The notes under the pieces were generated by a model. The model had not been told where the DNA came from. It made no database searches and saw nothing but the letters and a program-made list of their open reading frames with translations. A DNA stretch of 64,000 bases, taken from NCBI GenBank assembly GCA_001442925.1, contig LDXX01000005.1, forward strand, positions 294,995 through 358,994. Reading direction: 5' to 3'. Position numbers and translations under genes: made by a program. This stretch comes from Candidatus Kryptonium thompsonii (lineage in GTDB: Bacteria; Bacteroidota; Ignavibacteria; Kryptoniales; Kryptoniaceae). The stretch's first letter is position 1, and each line of letters opens with the position of its first letter. Shown one piece after another: positions 17,119-26,747 of this stretch.

Positions 17119-17961
17119 TTATTTTTCACTGACAAATTCAAATCTAAAATCAATCGATTTAACTTTTTCATTGTCCTTATAAATGTTTACCTCCGGCAAA
17201 ATGAAGAGCAACCATCGGACCTTTTCAGCTGGCTTCCTGAAAACAACTAATCCCTTTCTAACAACACCAGGATATATTTTTTCATCACGAAGTAAAATAT
17301 CCTTCAAAAATTTTTTGTTCAATTCAGCTCTCCTTTGGCTCGACAGCAAATACCCTGCGAGAAATGGATCATAAATGGTGTATGGATTTATATATCTCAT
17401 CGGATATGGAATTGATTCAGTTTGAATTATATCATCAACCTCAAGAGCTCGAAACTGATTTCGCTTATCGTCCAACAAAACACTGGCGGATGGCTTTATT
17501 TCTACTTTATCAGAGCGCAAATTCTCAATGGCGACGCTTAAAACAATGTAAGGAATTTTTCCAAAATCATCTTCAAATGGGCTTGGGATATTTTGTGGTG
17601 CTATTTGATTTCCGAACACATCGTAATAGTTTCCATATTCTTGGAGATGAATGTATTCATTATATGCTGAAAGAATTTCGGAGTTATCCTCTTGGGCATA
17701 ATTTATGTATTCATCCTTCAAAATTTTCTCAAAATCCTTTTTATCATATCTCTTGCCCGCAGCTATTTTTCTTATCTCAGCTGGGGTAAGAAACTTGACA
17801 CTTACTTTGATGCTATCTTTTATAACCGTTGCAAGCGTCTCAGCCACATTATAGTTGCTTACTTCGTATGGTTTAACCTGCTCGTCATAATTTTCACTCA
17901 AGAAATAGGCGCATCCCCATAAAAACAGACCAAATGCAAAGGATAAAAATTTAAACTTCAT
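17119..17961 (-). CDS. Hypothetical lipoprotein of the ExbBD/DUF4159 cluster
   Basis: 280-aa protein starting at the ATG at 17961, with a short hydrophobic leader ending in lipobox LWGC, so probably membrane-anchored and periplasmic. I recognise no domain. Its later half (VLSVAIENLRSDKVEIKPSA, LLDDKRNQFRALE, GVVRKGLVVFRKP) resembles the middle region of the next gene, which has ENAILLSDRGDRFIAYGLE and SREGLVVFDPL, so the two share a homologous beta-rich module. It sits 14 bp upstream of the DUF4159 lipoprotein and 44 bp downstream of the TonB-like gene. Confidence 0.7.
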   Translation of the reverse strand: MKFKFLSFAFGLFLWGCAYFLSENYDEQVKPYEVSNYNVAETLATVIKDSIKVSVKFLTPAEIRKIAAGKRYDKKDFEKILKDEYINYAQEDNSEILSAYNEYIHLQEYGNYYDVFGNQIAPQNIPSPFEDDFGKIPYIVLSVAIENLRSDKVEIKPSASVLLDDKRNQFRALEVDDIIQTESIPYPMRYINPYTIYDPFLAGYLLSSQRRAELNKKFLKDILLRDEKIYPGVVRKGLVVFRKPAEKVRWLLFILPEVNIYKDNEKVKSIDFRFEFVSEK

Positions 17962-18005
17962 TTTAAATCGCCTCCACAAAAAAGAATTTTTAAGTTTTTA
18001 AATGC

Positions 18006-19262
18006 TTATTGTTGCATCACAACTTTCTCTTTATTCTTTGCAACAATGCCACCAGGTTGATTCATTGCGAAGATAAGTATATTCAAACCCATTTGCAACT
18101 GTCTCGTGTTATCAAGCGGTGGAGTTGAATATGGCCAATCTCCCCACGCTTGGGTATAGCCGCGATTTGAAAGGACCACCGCAAGTCTCCCACCAAGCCA
18201 AATTCCCTCAAGATAGTTGTAAATTTCACGAGCTGGTCTTCTTGAATCAACCCTTGCAAGATCATCACCAGCCGGCGGACCATCAAAATCTTTCCAAATG
18301 TGATAAATTGGATGACTGTTAGGAATCCTCTCCCACACGGCATCATAGCCAAGGGCATCTTGGATCAACTGTTTTACAGATCTGGTAAATGGTCCATAAG
18401 CAGATGCAAGCCCATCATCAATGAATAAGAAACCACCGGAGCGAAGATATTTAGCTAAGTTCTCGACCTCGTTTTTTGTGTAAATCACTTCACCATCATA
18501 GCCCATCATTATAAGAATTGGAACATCCATAATATTTTTTGAATCGAGACGAATTGAACCCATGAGATTAAGTTGAAGGTTAGGCAGAACCTCCATAGCG
18601 TATCTTTGAAGATTCTGTAAAGCAGATGGTCTATAATTCCACATTGGTTCACCATTTGGAGCTGATTTACTGCTCCTATATTGCACTTGATAGACATTTA
18701 AAAATCCTCTCCAATCCTCTTTACTTCTGCCACGCTCAAGCCAACCCTCAAATCTGTCCATGAAGTTCGTATAACTTATCAACTCTTCCTGTAAACTTTT
18801 TATCGTTCTTCCAGAATGTCTGGTGTCCATTATATCATAGTTTAAACTTGGTCCCGTTAACATAGCAGGAGGACTGTAGGTTCTTTCCACATATTCCCCT
18901 GGTCTGGCAAGCGAGGCAAGAGCTGTCCCTCCATGGACAGTGGCAGTTGTCATAGAACGAGCAGACATTCGAGGTTTTTGAGGAGACACAAATCTTTGAA
19001 TAACGCGTTCAACTATTGTCGGCATCTTCCTGAACTCAATACTTTTCGTCAAACGCGGCGGTTTTTGAATAAACTTTACAGTCGTCGGCGGTCGCTTAAT
19101 CTCTTTCTTTTCTGGAAGCTTCATATTTAAAATTACAGGAATGCTATGGATAAAAAATGCAACAATTAAAAATTTTAACAACGCCTTACGATTTTCATAT
19201 ATAAACCGCGCTATCTTGTCACTGAGTTCAACTCCAGGTATTTTGTAGTTCGTCTCTCGCAT
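18006..19262 (-). CDS. TonB-like energy transducer with a C-terminal DUF4159 domain
   Basis: 418-aa inner-membrane protein. A short cytoplasmic N-terminus is followed by one transmembrane helix (about 27-46) containing AFFIH, with H39 in the place of the His of the TonB/TolA SxxxH motif. Next comes a basic, Pro-containing stretch (LPEKKEIKRPP, FIQKPPRLTK) like the TonB linker. Residues about 185-402 are DUF4159: DVPILIMMGYDGEV, GGFLFIDDG, HPIYHIWKDF, YNYLEGIWLGGRLAVVLSNRGY and DNTRQLQMGLNILIFAM. The gene follows exbB and exbD with 6-bp spacing, exactly where tonB or tolA would be expected. No TonB C-terminal domain is present. Coupling to ExbBD is inference from architecture and order. Confidence 0.82.
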   Translation of the reverse strand: MRETNYKIPGVELSDKIARFIYENRKALLKFLIVAFFIHSIPVILNMKLPEKKEIKRPPTTVKFIQKPPRLTKSIEFRKMPTIVERVIQRFVSPQKPRMSARSMTTATVHGGTALASLARPGEYVERTYSPPAMLTGPSLNYDIMDTRHSGRTIKSLQEELISYTNFMDRFEGWLERGRSKEDWRGFLNVYQVQYRSSKSAPNGEPMWNYRPSALQNLQRYAMEVLPNLQLNLMGSIRLDSKNIMDVPILIMMGYDGEVIYTKNEVENLAKYLRSGGFLFIDDGLASAYGPFTRSVKQLIQDALGYDAVWERIPNSHPIYHIWKDFDGPPAGDDLARVDSRRPAREIYNYLEGIWLGGRLAVVLSNRGYTQAWGDWPYSTPPLDNTRQLQMGLNILIFAMNQPGGIVAKNKEKVVMQQ

Positions 19263-19268
19263 TTTAAA

Positions 19269-19691
19269 TCATTTAACTTGGATTTCCTCTTCTTCTTTCT
19301 CCGTGGCTATTGCAAGTTGATCAATTCCACATAACTTTGCAATGTCCATAACTTTCACAACTATACCATGTAGCGTCTTTTTATCAGCTTTGATTATCAA
19401 AACCTTGCTTCCAAATATCTCTTTATCCTTGAGCATCTCCTCCTGCAAGTTGTCGAATGTAACTCTCCTTCCATTTAAATCCATCTCTCCATTTGAAGAG
19501 ATAACTATCGTTAAATCCTTCTCCGGCGGAGCATCAGAAGATGCCGCGGTTGGAAGGTCAACTTTTAAACCACTTTGAACAGCAAACACAGTTGTCACCA
19601 TGAAAAATATCAAAAGCTGGAAAACACAATCAATCATCGGTGTTAAGTTAATATCAACTGAATAATCACTATTTTTGCTTTTTTTCTTCAT
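19269..19691 (-). CDS. exbD: ExbD/TolR family biopolymer transport protein
   Basis: 140-aa inner-membrane protein with one N-terminal transmembrane helix in INLTPMIDCVFQLLIFFMV. D21 is the conserved protonatable aspartate of ExbD/TolR/MotB-type stators. A periplasmic domain of about 90 residues follows. It lies 10 bp after the ExbB gene and 6 bp before the TonB-like DUF4159 gene, forming a complete proton-channel and transducer set. Confidence 0.93.
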   Translation of the reverse strand: MKKKSKNSDYSVDINLTPMIDCVFQLLIFFMVTTVFAVQSGLKVDLPTAASSDAPPEKDLTIVISSNGEMDLNGRRVTFDNLQEEMLKDKEIFGSKVLIIKADKKTLHGIVVKVMDIAKLCGIDQLAIATEKEEEEIQVK

Positions 19692-19701
19692 TTCTGGTTC
19701 A

Positions 19702-20565
19702 TCATTCTTTTTTAACCTTTAAACTTTTAATAACCTCATCCTCAATAGCCCGCGCTTCCTCATCCGAAATATCAAGTTCGATTCTTTTACGCCTCAGATA
19801 TTCGCCTCCTTCCTCAGTTAAACTTCCATTTCTGTAAACGCTTGCAACGATCGCCCTATAAGACTCTATTCTACCATGTTCATGAAGCAATGTATTGACG
19901 AAATGATTTTCAAATGGCTCAAGATGTTTAGTGATTTTTTCAGCCCTTCTTCTCAAAAAGCTATATCCAAGAACAGATGGTATCGCAACAGTTAAACCAG
20001 CAGCCGTGGTTAAAAGTGCAACCGATATCCCATGGGCTACAACAGCTGGATCTCCACGTCCACCTTTTGCAAGTTCATCAAAAGACATTATCATTCCAAT
20101 AATAGTCCCGAAAAGTCCAAGCAATGTTGCAACATTTGCAATTGTAGCAACTATTGGCAAAAACTCTTCAAGATAATCACTCGTCGAATCAACCGCAGTA
20201 TCCATCAACTCCTGTCGCATATCGTTTATAGAGCGATTCTCTTGGAGTAAAAACTCGTATCTTTTCAAAACCGATAGAAACACAAATGAAAGTGCATTTT
20301 TTTTGTTCTCAAAATATTTAACAACCGGTTCAATCTTTTTGTTTGTCCTTAAAATCTCCTCAACTTCTTCCAGCATTTGTGCTATTTTTTTATCCTTCGG
20401 GATTTTTAGATATCTGTAAATTCGTTCAATAATTATTCCCATTGAAATTACAGAAAAGATAAAAAGCGGGACCATAATGTATGGTCCACCCTTTATAATT
20501 ATGTCAACAAGCCAGTTATCCCAAAGCCAGGACCACCACGATTTCTGCTGAATTAAAAGAATCAT
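19702..20565 (-). CDS. exbB: MotA/TolQ/ExbB proton channel family protein
   Basis: 287-aa multi-pass inner-membrane protein, longer than typical ExbB. The family core is in the last two thirds: LLGLFGTIIGMIMSFDELAKGG followed by HGISVALLTTAAGLTVAIPSV. An N-terminal helix (GGPYIMVPLFIFSVISMG) and a cytoplasmic loop precede it, and a charged C-terminal tail of about 60 residues extends it. ATG at 20565 is preferred to an in-frame TTG at 20580. It forms the stator with the adjacent ExbD and would use the proton gradient to drive the TonB-like protein. Confidence 0.92.
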   Translation of the reverse strand: MILLIQQKSWWSWLWDNWLVDIIIKGGPYIMVPLFIFSVISMGIIIERIYRYLKIPKDKKIAQMLEEVEEILRTNKKIEPVVKYFENKKNALSFVFLSVLKRYEFLLQENRSINDMRQELMDTAVDSTSDYLEEFLPIVATIANVATLLGLFGTIIGMIMSFDELAKGGRGDPAVVAHGISVALLTTAAGLTVAIPSVLGYSFLRRRAEKITKHLEPFENHFVNTLLHEHGRIESYRAIVASVYRNGSLTEEGGEYLRRKRIELDISDEEARAIEDEVIKSLKVKKE

Positions 20566-20589
20566 AAAATCATCGCCCAATTTTGTTTT

Positions 20590-23500
20590 TCAAAAATTAA
20601 AGTTGCTCTTTATCCATTCAAGATGTTCCCTTGCGAAAATAACAGCAGCCCGAGCATTATCATCGCTTGAATTTTCATAATCTCGGATTATTTCTTGATA
20701 CATCTTCGCCGCCGTTCTCCAATCTCCAAGTTGCTCATAAGCAGCCGCTATATTAACCCGACACCCAACGACGATATCAGAATCTGGATATTTCTGCCAT
20801 ATCTTCGTCAACTCTTCAATCGCCCGACGATAATCCTTGTTGTCAAAATATCTCATCGCCTCTTGATACTCAGCATAAACATTTATAAGTTTTAAATCTT
20901 TAATAAGTTGCCTTGCCTCACCTACTTTTTCATGCTCGGGATACAACATCACAAACTCCTCATATGCCTGTTGAGCCTTCTGATAGTCTTTCAAGTTATA
21001 ATAATAATCCCCGATCGTAAAAAGAGCGATCGGGGCATATTCACTTTTAGGATAGCGTTTTGCAAGTTGTTTAAAAGATTCAACCATTTGCTCGGGTTTT
21101 TGAAGCTCATAATAGCACCAACCTTCGCTGTAAAGAGCCATTGGAGCAAGCTCATCGTTTGGGAACATCCTATAAACATTGCTATACTCACGAATTGCCT
21201 CCTCATATTTGCCCATGTTATAGTAAGATTCACCAATGTTAAAATAAGCCTCAGGGGTTAACTCATCCTTTGGAAACTCTTTAACAAACCTTCTAAAATA
21301 CATTGCTGACTTGTCCCAGTATCCAAGTCTAAAATACGAATAGGAAAGGAAGAAAAGAGCATCTTTATAGTTTTGTGAATTTGGGAAAAGTTTTAAGAAT
21401 CTATCAAAAATCTCAATCGCATTTTCATACTCGCCCTTATCGTAGTAAACTGCCCCAGTTGAGAAGAAGGCATCTTGGATAAATTTTGAATTAGGAAACT
21501 TTTCAGCAGCCTTCGAAAGAATACTCAGCGCCTTATTGAATTCACCGAGTTCCCTATGTGAATTAGCAAGCACATAAGTTGCCTTTGAAAAAATTAACTC
21601 GTCCGAAACATCGCTTTGAAAAACATCATTTGCAAATCTTATCGCATTTTTATAATCTTTCGCTTCAAAATATGCTTCAGCAAGCACAGCGGTGTATCTA
21701 ATCTTTTCTGTAAACTCAACCGTTTCACCGACCAACTTTGAAATAAAACTTATCCCCTTCTCAATCTGACCAATTTTAATGTACGAAATCGCCAACTTCT
21801 CGTTTACCTGGGGAATAAGTTGAGAAAGATCAGCTATAAATCTCTTGTTCGAGATGCAATTTTCAAAATCAGTTGTTGCTTCCTTATATCGTTCGAGTTG
21901 ATAGTAAAGCGAGCCACGAGCATAAATTGATTGAAGTTTAAGTATCTCGTTAGCCTTCGGGTCATCTATGACAAGTGTTAACTCATCAATAGCATCCTTG
22001 TATTTCCCCTGTCCAATGTAGATATCCGCAAGCGAGAAATGAACTTCAGGAATGAAATAGATGCTGTCTTTTAAAGATTCAGCGGTTCTAAAAATATCCT
22101 TGATAAATTTTTCTCCCTCGGCAAATTTGTTTTGTAAACTAAATGATTTTGATACCTTTATAAAAGCAGGCAAGTAAAAACTTGAACCAGGTGTAATTTT
22201 AGCGAAAATATCCAATAGGCTATCATATCTTTGGGTATCAAAATAGGTCAAAAGGATATAGTAATAAACCTCATCCTTGTTTAAACCAGCTGGGTTCTCA
22301 GCAAGTATTTCATTAAATTCACTTAAAGCGTTTTCATATCGTTTCCACTCATAATATGTTCTCCCAAGTTGAACACATGCTGGCGCATATTGTGGAGAAT
22401 TTTTGTATTGTGTCTTTATAACAACAAATGAACTCTCCGCCGATGCATACTCTCCCACTGCAAGATGCGAAATCCCCTTGAAAAAGAGCATATCTGGGAT
22501 GTAATTAGAACCTGGAAATTTTATCAAGAAAGAATCACACTCTGAGATTGTTTCTCTATATTTTTTTGCATTGTAAAGACATATAATTTTTGAATAAGTT
22601 GCATCTTCAACAGGAAAATCAATTAAGAACGCAACTTCACCATATGCTTTAATATAAAGGTCATATTCACTTGCTGCCCTATCATAGCGAAGCGAGTCTT
22701 GATATGTCTTCGCAATTAAATATTGCATTTTTGCCTGCAATTGCTTATTCTCAAAGCTTCTATCAATTGCCTCCCTATAAATTGAAATTCCAGCTTCAAG
22801 CCCTTTCTTCTCAAGCGTATATTGAGCCATTTTTATATATGCGGTTTCAATTAAGCTTGGCAAAAGAGTGTATGTTGCTATAACATTTCGGTATGATTTT
22901 ATCGCCTCATCAAAGTTATCCATCATTTTATAGCAATCAGCAATCCTTAAATTTGATTTTGCAACAATTTCAAGCGGAGTTTCTTCCCCTTCTCGTCCAG
23001 TTATAGCTTCAAAAACTTTTCTTTCCCTTACAGCTTTCAACTCGATTTTTTCAAATTCTTCCCTTTTAAAACTCTCAGGTTTAAATTTATCAACGATATC
23101 TTTGAACCAATTTAACGCTATATCGAAGTTTCCCTTGTCATAATAATTTTGACCAATCTGATACATAGAATGTGGCACAAGCTCACCTTTGGGAAATTTT
23201 TCAACCAACGCCTTAAAGTAGAAAATTGAACTGTCAAGCATTTTTAATTCTCTAAATGCCCAACCAATCGTATAATATGCCTTCGGAACACGCTCGTCAT
23301 TTGGAAATCTATCAATTAATTTCTTTGACTCCGCTATTGCTTCCTCAAGTTTACCTTCCGAGTAGTAAATATCAGCAATTTGGTATTGGGCGAGAGCTGA
23401 AAGCCAAGGTGAATCATTCCTTTTCTCAGAAACAACTCTAAAGCTTTCTATCGCTTCAGCGTTATTCTTCAACTTCCTTAAAGCATTCCCCTTTTGATAA

Positions 23501-23745
23501 TAAGCTGCTGTTTTCACACTAACTATCAAATCACCGTTGAAAAGCGCAACTTTTACGCTGTCCTCATTTAAGAATTTACTTTCGGTATTTATAATGAAAT
23601 CATATTGCTTTATCGCTTTTTTAAAGTCACCGCTTGCATAAAAATTTTGTCCTGAGTTAAAGGCTTTCTGGAGCTCAAGCGGTGTCGGAATGAAGTTTGC
23701 AATTATAGATGCGGTTAATGTAACGATGATAATTATCTTCCACAT
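20590..23745 (-). CDS. Large periplasmic tetratricopeptide-repeat protein
   Basis: 1051-aa protein built almost entirely of TPR units after a short signal-like N-terminus (IIIIVTLTASIIANF). Repeats such as YYDKGEYENAIEIFDRFLKL, YFRLGYWDKSAMYFRRFVKE and YYNMGKYEEAIREYSNVYRM recur at about 34-36 residue spacing. The protein is probably a long superhelical scaffold in the periplasm. A strong ribosome site, GGAGGTGA, lies just upstream of the ATG at 23745. The neighbours are a large outer-membrane barrel (upstream) and ExbB (downstream). Small TPR proteins accompany Tol and gliding motors (CpoB, AglT), but this one is several times larger. Role unknown. Confidence 0.85.
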   Translation of the reverse strand: MWKIIIIVTLTASIIANFIPTPLELQKAFNSGQNFYASGDFKKAIKQYDFIINTESKFLNEDSVKVALFNGDLIVSVKTAAYYQKGNALRKLKNNAEAIESFRVVSEKRNDSPWLSALAQYQIADIYYSEGKLEEAIAESKKLIDRFPNDERVPKAYYTIGWAFRELKMLDSSIFYFKALVEKFPKGELVPHSMYQIGQNYYDKGNFDIALNWFKDIVDKFKPESFKREEFEKIELKAVRERKVFEAITGREGEETPLEIVAKSNLRIADCYKMMDNFDEAIKSYRNVIATYTLLPSLIETAYIKMAQYTLEKKGLEAGISIYREAIDRSFENKQLQAKMQYLIAKTYQDSLRYDRAASEYDLYIKAYGEVAFLIDFPVEDATYSKIICLYNAKKYRETISECDSFLIKFPGSNYIPDMLFFKGISHLAVGEYASAESSFVVIKTQYKNSPQYAPACVQLGRTYYEWKRYENALSEFNEILAENPAGLNKDEVYYYILLTYFDTQRYDSLLDIFAKITPGSSFYLPAFIKVSKSFSLQNKFAEGEKFIKDIFRTAESLKDSIYFIPEVHFSLADIYIGQGKYKDAIDELTLVIDDPKANEILKLQSIYARGSLYYQLERYKEATTDFENCISNKRFIADLSQLIPQVNEKLAISYIKIGQIEKGISFISKLVGETVEFTEKIRYTAVLAEAYFEAKDYKNAIRFANDVFQSDVSDELIFSKATYVLANSHRELGEFNKALSILSKAAEKFPNSKFIQDAFFSTGAVYYDKGEYENAIEIFDRFLKLFPNSQNYKDALFFLSYSYFRLGYWDKSAMYFRRFVKEFPKDELTPEAYFNIGESYYNMGKYEEAIREYSNVYRMFPNDELAPMALYSEGWCYYELQKPEQMVESFKQLAKRYPKSEYAPIALFTIGDYYYNLKDYQKAQQAYEEFVMLYPEHEKVGEARQLIKDLKLINVYAEYQEAMRYFDNKDYRRAIEELTKIWQKYPDSDIVVGCRVNIAAAYEQLGDWRTAAKMYQEIIRDYENSSDDNARAAVIFAREHLEWIKSNFNF

Positions 23746-23762
23746 GCTGACTCACCTCCATA

Positions 23763-26741
23763 TTAAAAACCTGCTATGACAGTGAAAAATATAGCCGACT
23801 CATCACGACTATATCTTTCCTCTCCAGGCTTTACAAATTTTCTCTTTGTAAATTTATAGCCGAAATCAACAACGATTGAATAACCTTTATACGAGCTTTG
23901 ATTCGTCAGCGAAAAAGCAATTGTGCCTCTATTTTCACTGCCCGTTCCATCTTTTAAGTTCCTTATCCGATACGAAAATATATCTGGCAACCCTATAATG
24001 CTCAAACCTTGAAGTCCAAAGTTAAAAACAGAGCGATCAGTCAACTTATACCCAACTCTGAAAATCGGTATCATCTCCTGTGTGTGTTGAATTATATCAG
24101 GAACTTTTCTTAACTCTCCACCAACATTAACATATCCAAGCCTTACCTCTTTGACTGTCCTAACTTTAAATTGGGGTTTTACATCAAGACGACCATTAAG
24201 GAATCTAAACGTATAATCAATTTTATTAACTAAACCCCACAGCGTTATCCTTCCCTCAAGCTGATCACCAGTATATTTTGCCTCAGGGAGCAAAGCTTTT
24301 GCTGGATCGCCAAGTGGGCGCTGAAAATTAAGCTCAAAACGAACTTTGTTTTCAATATTAAGATTTGGTATCTGTGTATATCTTGCTTCAAAATAAAGAT
24401 TATGGACAAAACTATTTCTATACCTCAATAGATCCTCCGTAAAGACTGGGAAAGGACTCGTTATCGTTATCACACCTTTATACTGATAAACTGGATTTGG
24501 AACTTCATCCCTAACTCTCTTCATCACATAATACAAAAGGATTGAACCAAGCCGAGGGTTTGTCGCAGTATAAAATGTTTTAAGATAGAAAACTCGGTTA
24601 ATTCCACCCCTTGCGATAGCTCTTTCATTTATAAAGCCAACTTGAGAGTTCCAATTTCTCGTTAGACTTATCTTTGTAAAGGCATGATAACCATTTATGT
24701 CTGGCTCATAAGGATAATCGGGGTATATATCATTTTCTTGTTCATCAATTATACCATTATTGTTCCAGTCATCACCATAATCAAAGGTTGGCGGATCACT
24801 GTAATATGTTAAGAAATCTTCTTGGTAATCGGGGATACCGTTAGCGTTTTGGTCATCGTCAGGTATCCCATCGTTGTTTCTATCTTTCCCAGGAAATATA
24901 CCCGCATCAGGTCTTCTTATTATGCTTGTTAAACCGATCAATTCATTTGCATTTTGTCTGTAGCCAAGCAAAAATGGATCAGGTGTAGGATTTAATACAT
25001 CGGTATTCTCAAATGTCGGGTTTGGTGTTGCATTGTAAAAATAAAATCCATCTTCCCATCTATCTCTATCGTCATTATCATCAACAAGTGAAAAATAAGC
25101 TCCGCCTGGAATAAAAGAGATTGAGCTCGAAACATCGTAAGCTGTTACACCATAAACATCAGGCGCAAGGTAAGAATAACCCGAACCAGTCCACAGCATG
25201 TAGTAACTGTTCTCAAGTGAATAAACATTAAGGGAAGTTGTATAATTCGGTTCAATTTTATATCGTTCAAATCCAAAGGTTAAACGTCCAACCTTTTTGG
25301 AAGCTTTGATATAAAATGCGTTCCCTTTTTGTGTAAACCAAGGACCACGCCCCACAGGATATTTTGACCACTCCAAACTTTGAGCAAACTCGCCTTCTAT
25401 ATTAAACCCCTTCCAATTGAACTTGAGGTTTAAACTATATACACTCATTCCTGTCGTTAAAGCGTAATTAAACATCACTATTTGTCTATTCGATGCATCT
25501 TTAACATTTCCCTCCGCTCTTTTTATAAGTCTGAAAAATGTCGGCGTTCCAACGGCGATTGAATCATAGTGTGGAATAAACCGCGCACCCGTAGTTTGCT
25601 CCCAATCATCAAGACGGTTAACAAAATCATGTGCTGCTTCAATCTTAAAATCATTTGCAACGACAAGTTCAAATTCAACAGATTCAACTTTGGGTGGAAT
25701 TATATAAGCAAATGTTATATTTCCATCGCTTGGAATTTGCTCCGGATAAACTGGCAAAGCTGATAGCCTCGATCTGAATTTATATCCCGGACCTCCTTGA
25801 ATTGGTGTATAAGCGGTATAACTTAATGTATCAGCTCCAGCAACCCAAAGCGTTCTATCTATGCTGAAGTTTCTGAAGACATAATATTGAATTGGCGCAC
25901 CAAGAACAGTTTCCTGCGGAGATGGAACTTTACCATTTATATTTTTGGTTGAAACTCTCACACCGTTAATCTTAACAACCGGCTCTGAATAAATTATTGG
26001 ACCTGAGCCATCCCTAGGGGAATCATCACTTATTCTGACAAAAATGATCCTCGGAACACCGTTTGGCGGAACCCCTTTGAACGGAACATCTCGAGCGTTA
26101 ACATCCATTCGCCTTGTGTGTTGATTTACATAAGTTGCACCGATCGTCAAAACATCACCAATATCTGTTTCAAAATGACCTCCGAAAAGATATTGAGCCC
26201 AGTTTCGTGTCCTTTGAATGCCATCTATCAAAAGCGGTGAATCAAACCTAAATCTAACAGGATCACTAACTCTTGAAAAAACAACCGTACCTCTATGTTT
26301 TGTTGTAGCCCCGTCCCATCTAACACCATTAAACCTTGCCTTATCAAATGTAAGCGATGTGAATTTCGTTCTTATGGCATCTCCAATTATCAATCTTGTT
26401 TGAAAATCCCCATAATTATCACTGGCGATCACAAGATTTTGAAAATATTGATAATAAAACCTTGACTTCGTCAAGCTGCTGAACCCACCCAACTCTTGCC
26501 CTACAAGCTGCCTCTGATTTTCAAGCAACTCAAAAATTAAACTTCCATCTATGAGAAAATTCCCAAAGTTATCATAAAACCTCTTTCTCAAAAACGATAT
26601 ACTGTAGTTTTCATAATTTCTCCCCGAGTAATTAAGATAACCTTCTTTATCCCTTGCTATAAATTGAGCATTTAAAGTTTCAATTCCGATTGTTAAAACC
26701 ACAAAAAACAGGATAAACACTCTCATAGCAATTAGAATCAT
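23763..26741 (-). CDS. Large outer-membrane beta-barrel-like surface protein
   Basis: 992-aa exported protein: signal peptide (RVFILFFVVLTIGIETLNAQ), then long alternating beta-strand sequence, ending in AIFFTVIAGF with a terminal Phe typical of outer-membrane barrels. Around residues 555-675 is an Asp/Asn-rich region (DDNDDRDRWEDG, DRNNDGIPDDDQNANGIPD, DDWNNNGIIDEQEND) resembling calcium-binding thrombospondin type 3 loops. I do not recognise a named family; it is much shorter than the T9SS translocon SprA. ATG at 26741 is used, and ATG at 26726 is possible. It is followed by the TPR protein and ExbBD, so it may be the outer-membrane target of that machine. Confidence 0.72.
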   Translation of the reverse strand: MILIAMRVFILFFVVLTIGIETLNAQFIARDKEGYLNYSGRNYENYSISFLRKRFYDNFGNFLIDGSLIFELLENQRQLVGQELGGFSSLTKSRFYYQYFQNLVIASDNYGDFQTRLIIGDAIRTKFTSLTFDKARFNGVRWDGATTKHRGTVVFSRVSDPVRFRFDSPLLIDGIQRTRNWAQYLFGGHFETDIGDVLTIGATYVNQHTRRMDVNARDVPFKGVPPNGVPRIIFVRISDDSPRDGSGPIIYSEPVVKINGVRVSTKNINGKVPSPQETVLGAPIQYYVFRNFSIDRTLWVAGADTLSYTAYTPIQGGPGYKFRSRLSALPVYPEQIPSDGNITFAYIIPPKVESVEFELVVANDFKIEAAHDFVNRLDDWEQTTGARFIPHYDSIAVGTPTFFRLIKRAEGNVKDASNRQIVMFNYALTTGMSVYSLNLKFNWKGFNIEGEFAQSLEWSKYPVGRGPWFTQKGNAFYIKASKKVGRLTFGFERYKIEPNYTTSLNVYSLENSYYMLWTGSGYSYLAPDVYGVTAYDVSSSISFIPGGAYFSLVDDNDDRDRWEDGFYFYNATPNPTFENTDVLNPTPDPFLLGYRQNANELIGLTSIIRRPDAGIFPGKDRNNDGIPDDDQNANGIPDYQEDFLTYYSDPPTFDYGDDWNNNGIIDEQENDIYPDYPYEPDINGYHAFTKISLTRNWNSQVGFINERAIARGGINRVFYLKTFYTATNPRLGSILLYYVMKRVRDEVPNPVYQYKGVITITSPFPVFTEDLLRYRNSFVHNLYFEARYTQIPNLNIENKVRFELNFQRPLGDPAKALLPEAKYTGDQLEGRITLWGLVNKIDYTFRFLNGRLDVKPQFKVRTVKEVRLGYVNVGGELRKVPDIIQHTQEMIPIFRVGYKLTDRSVFNFGLQGLSIIGLPDIFSYRIRNLKDGTGSENRGTIAFSLTNQSSYKGYSIVVDFGYKFTKRKFVKPGEERYSRDESAIFFTVIAGF

Positions 26742-26747
26742 TTTTTG

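Noticed and set aside
23763..26741. T9SS translocon SprA/Sov
   Set aside because: At 992 aa it is less than half the expected size and lacks recognisable SprA repeats.
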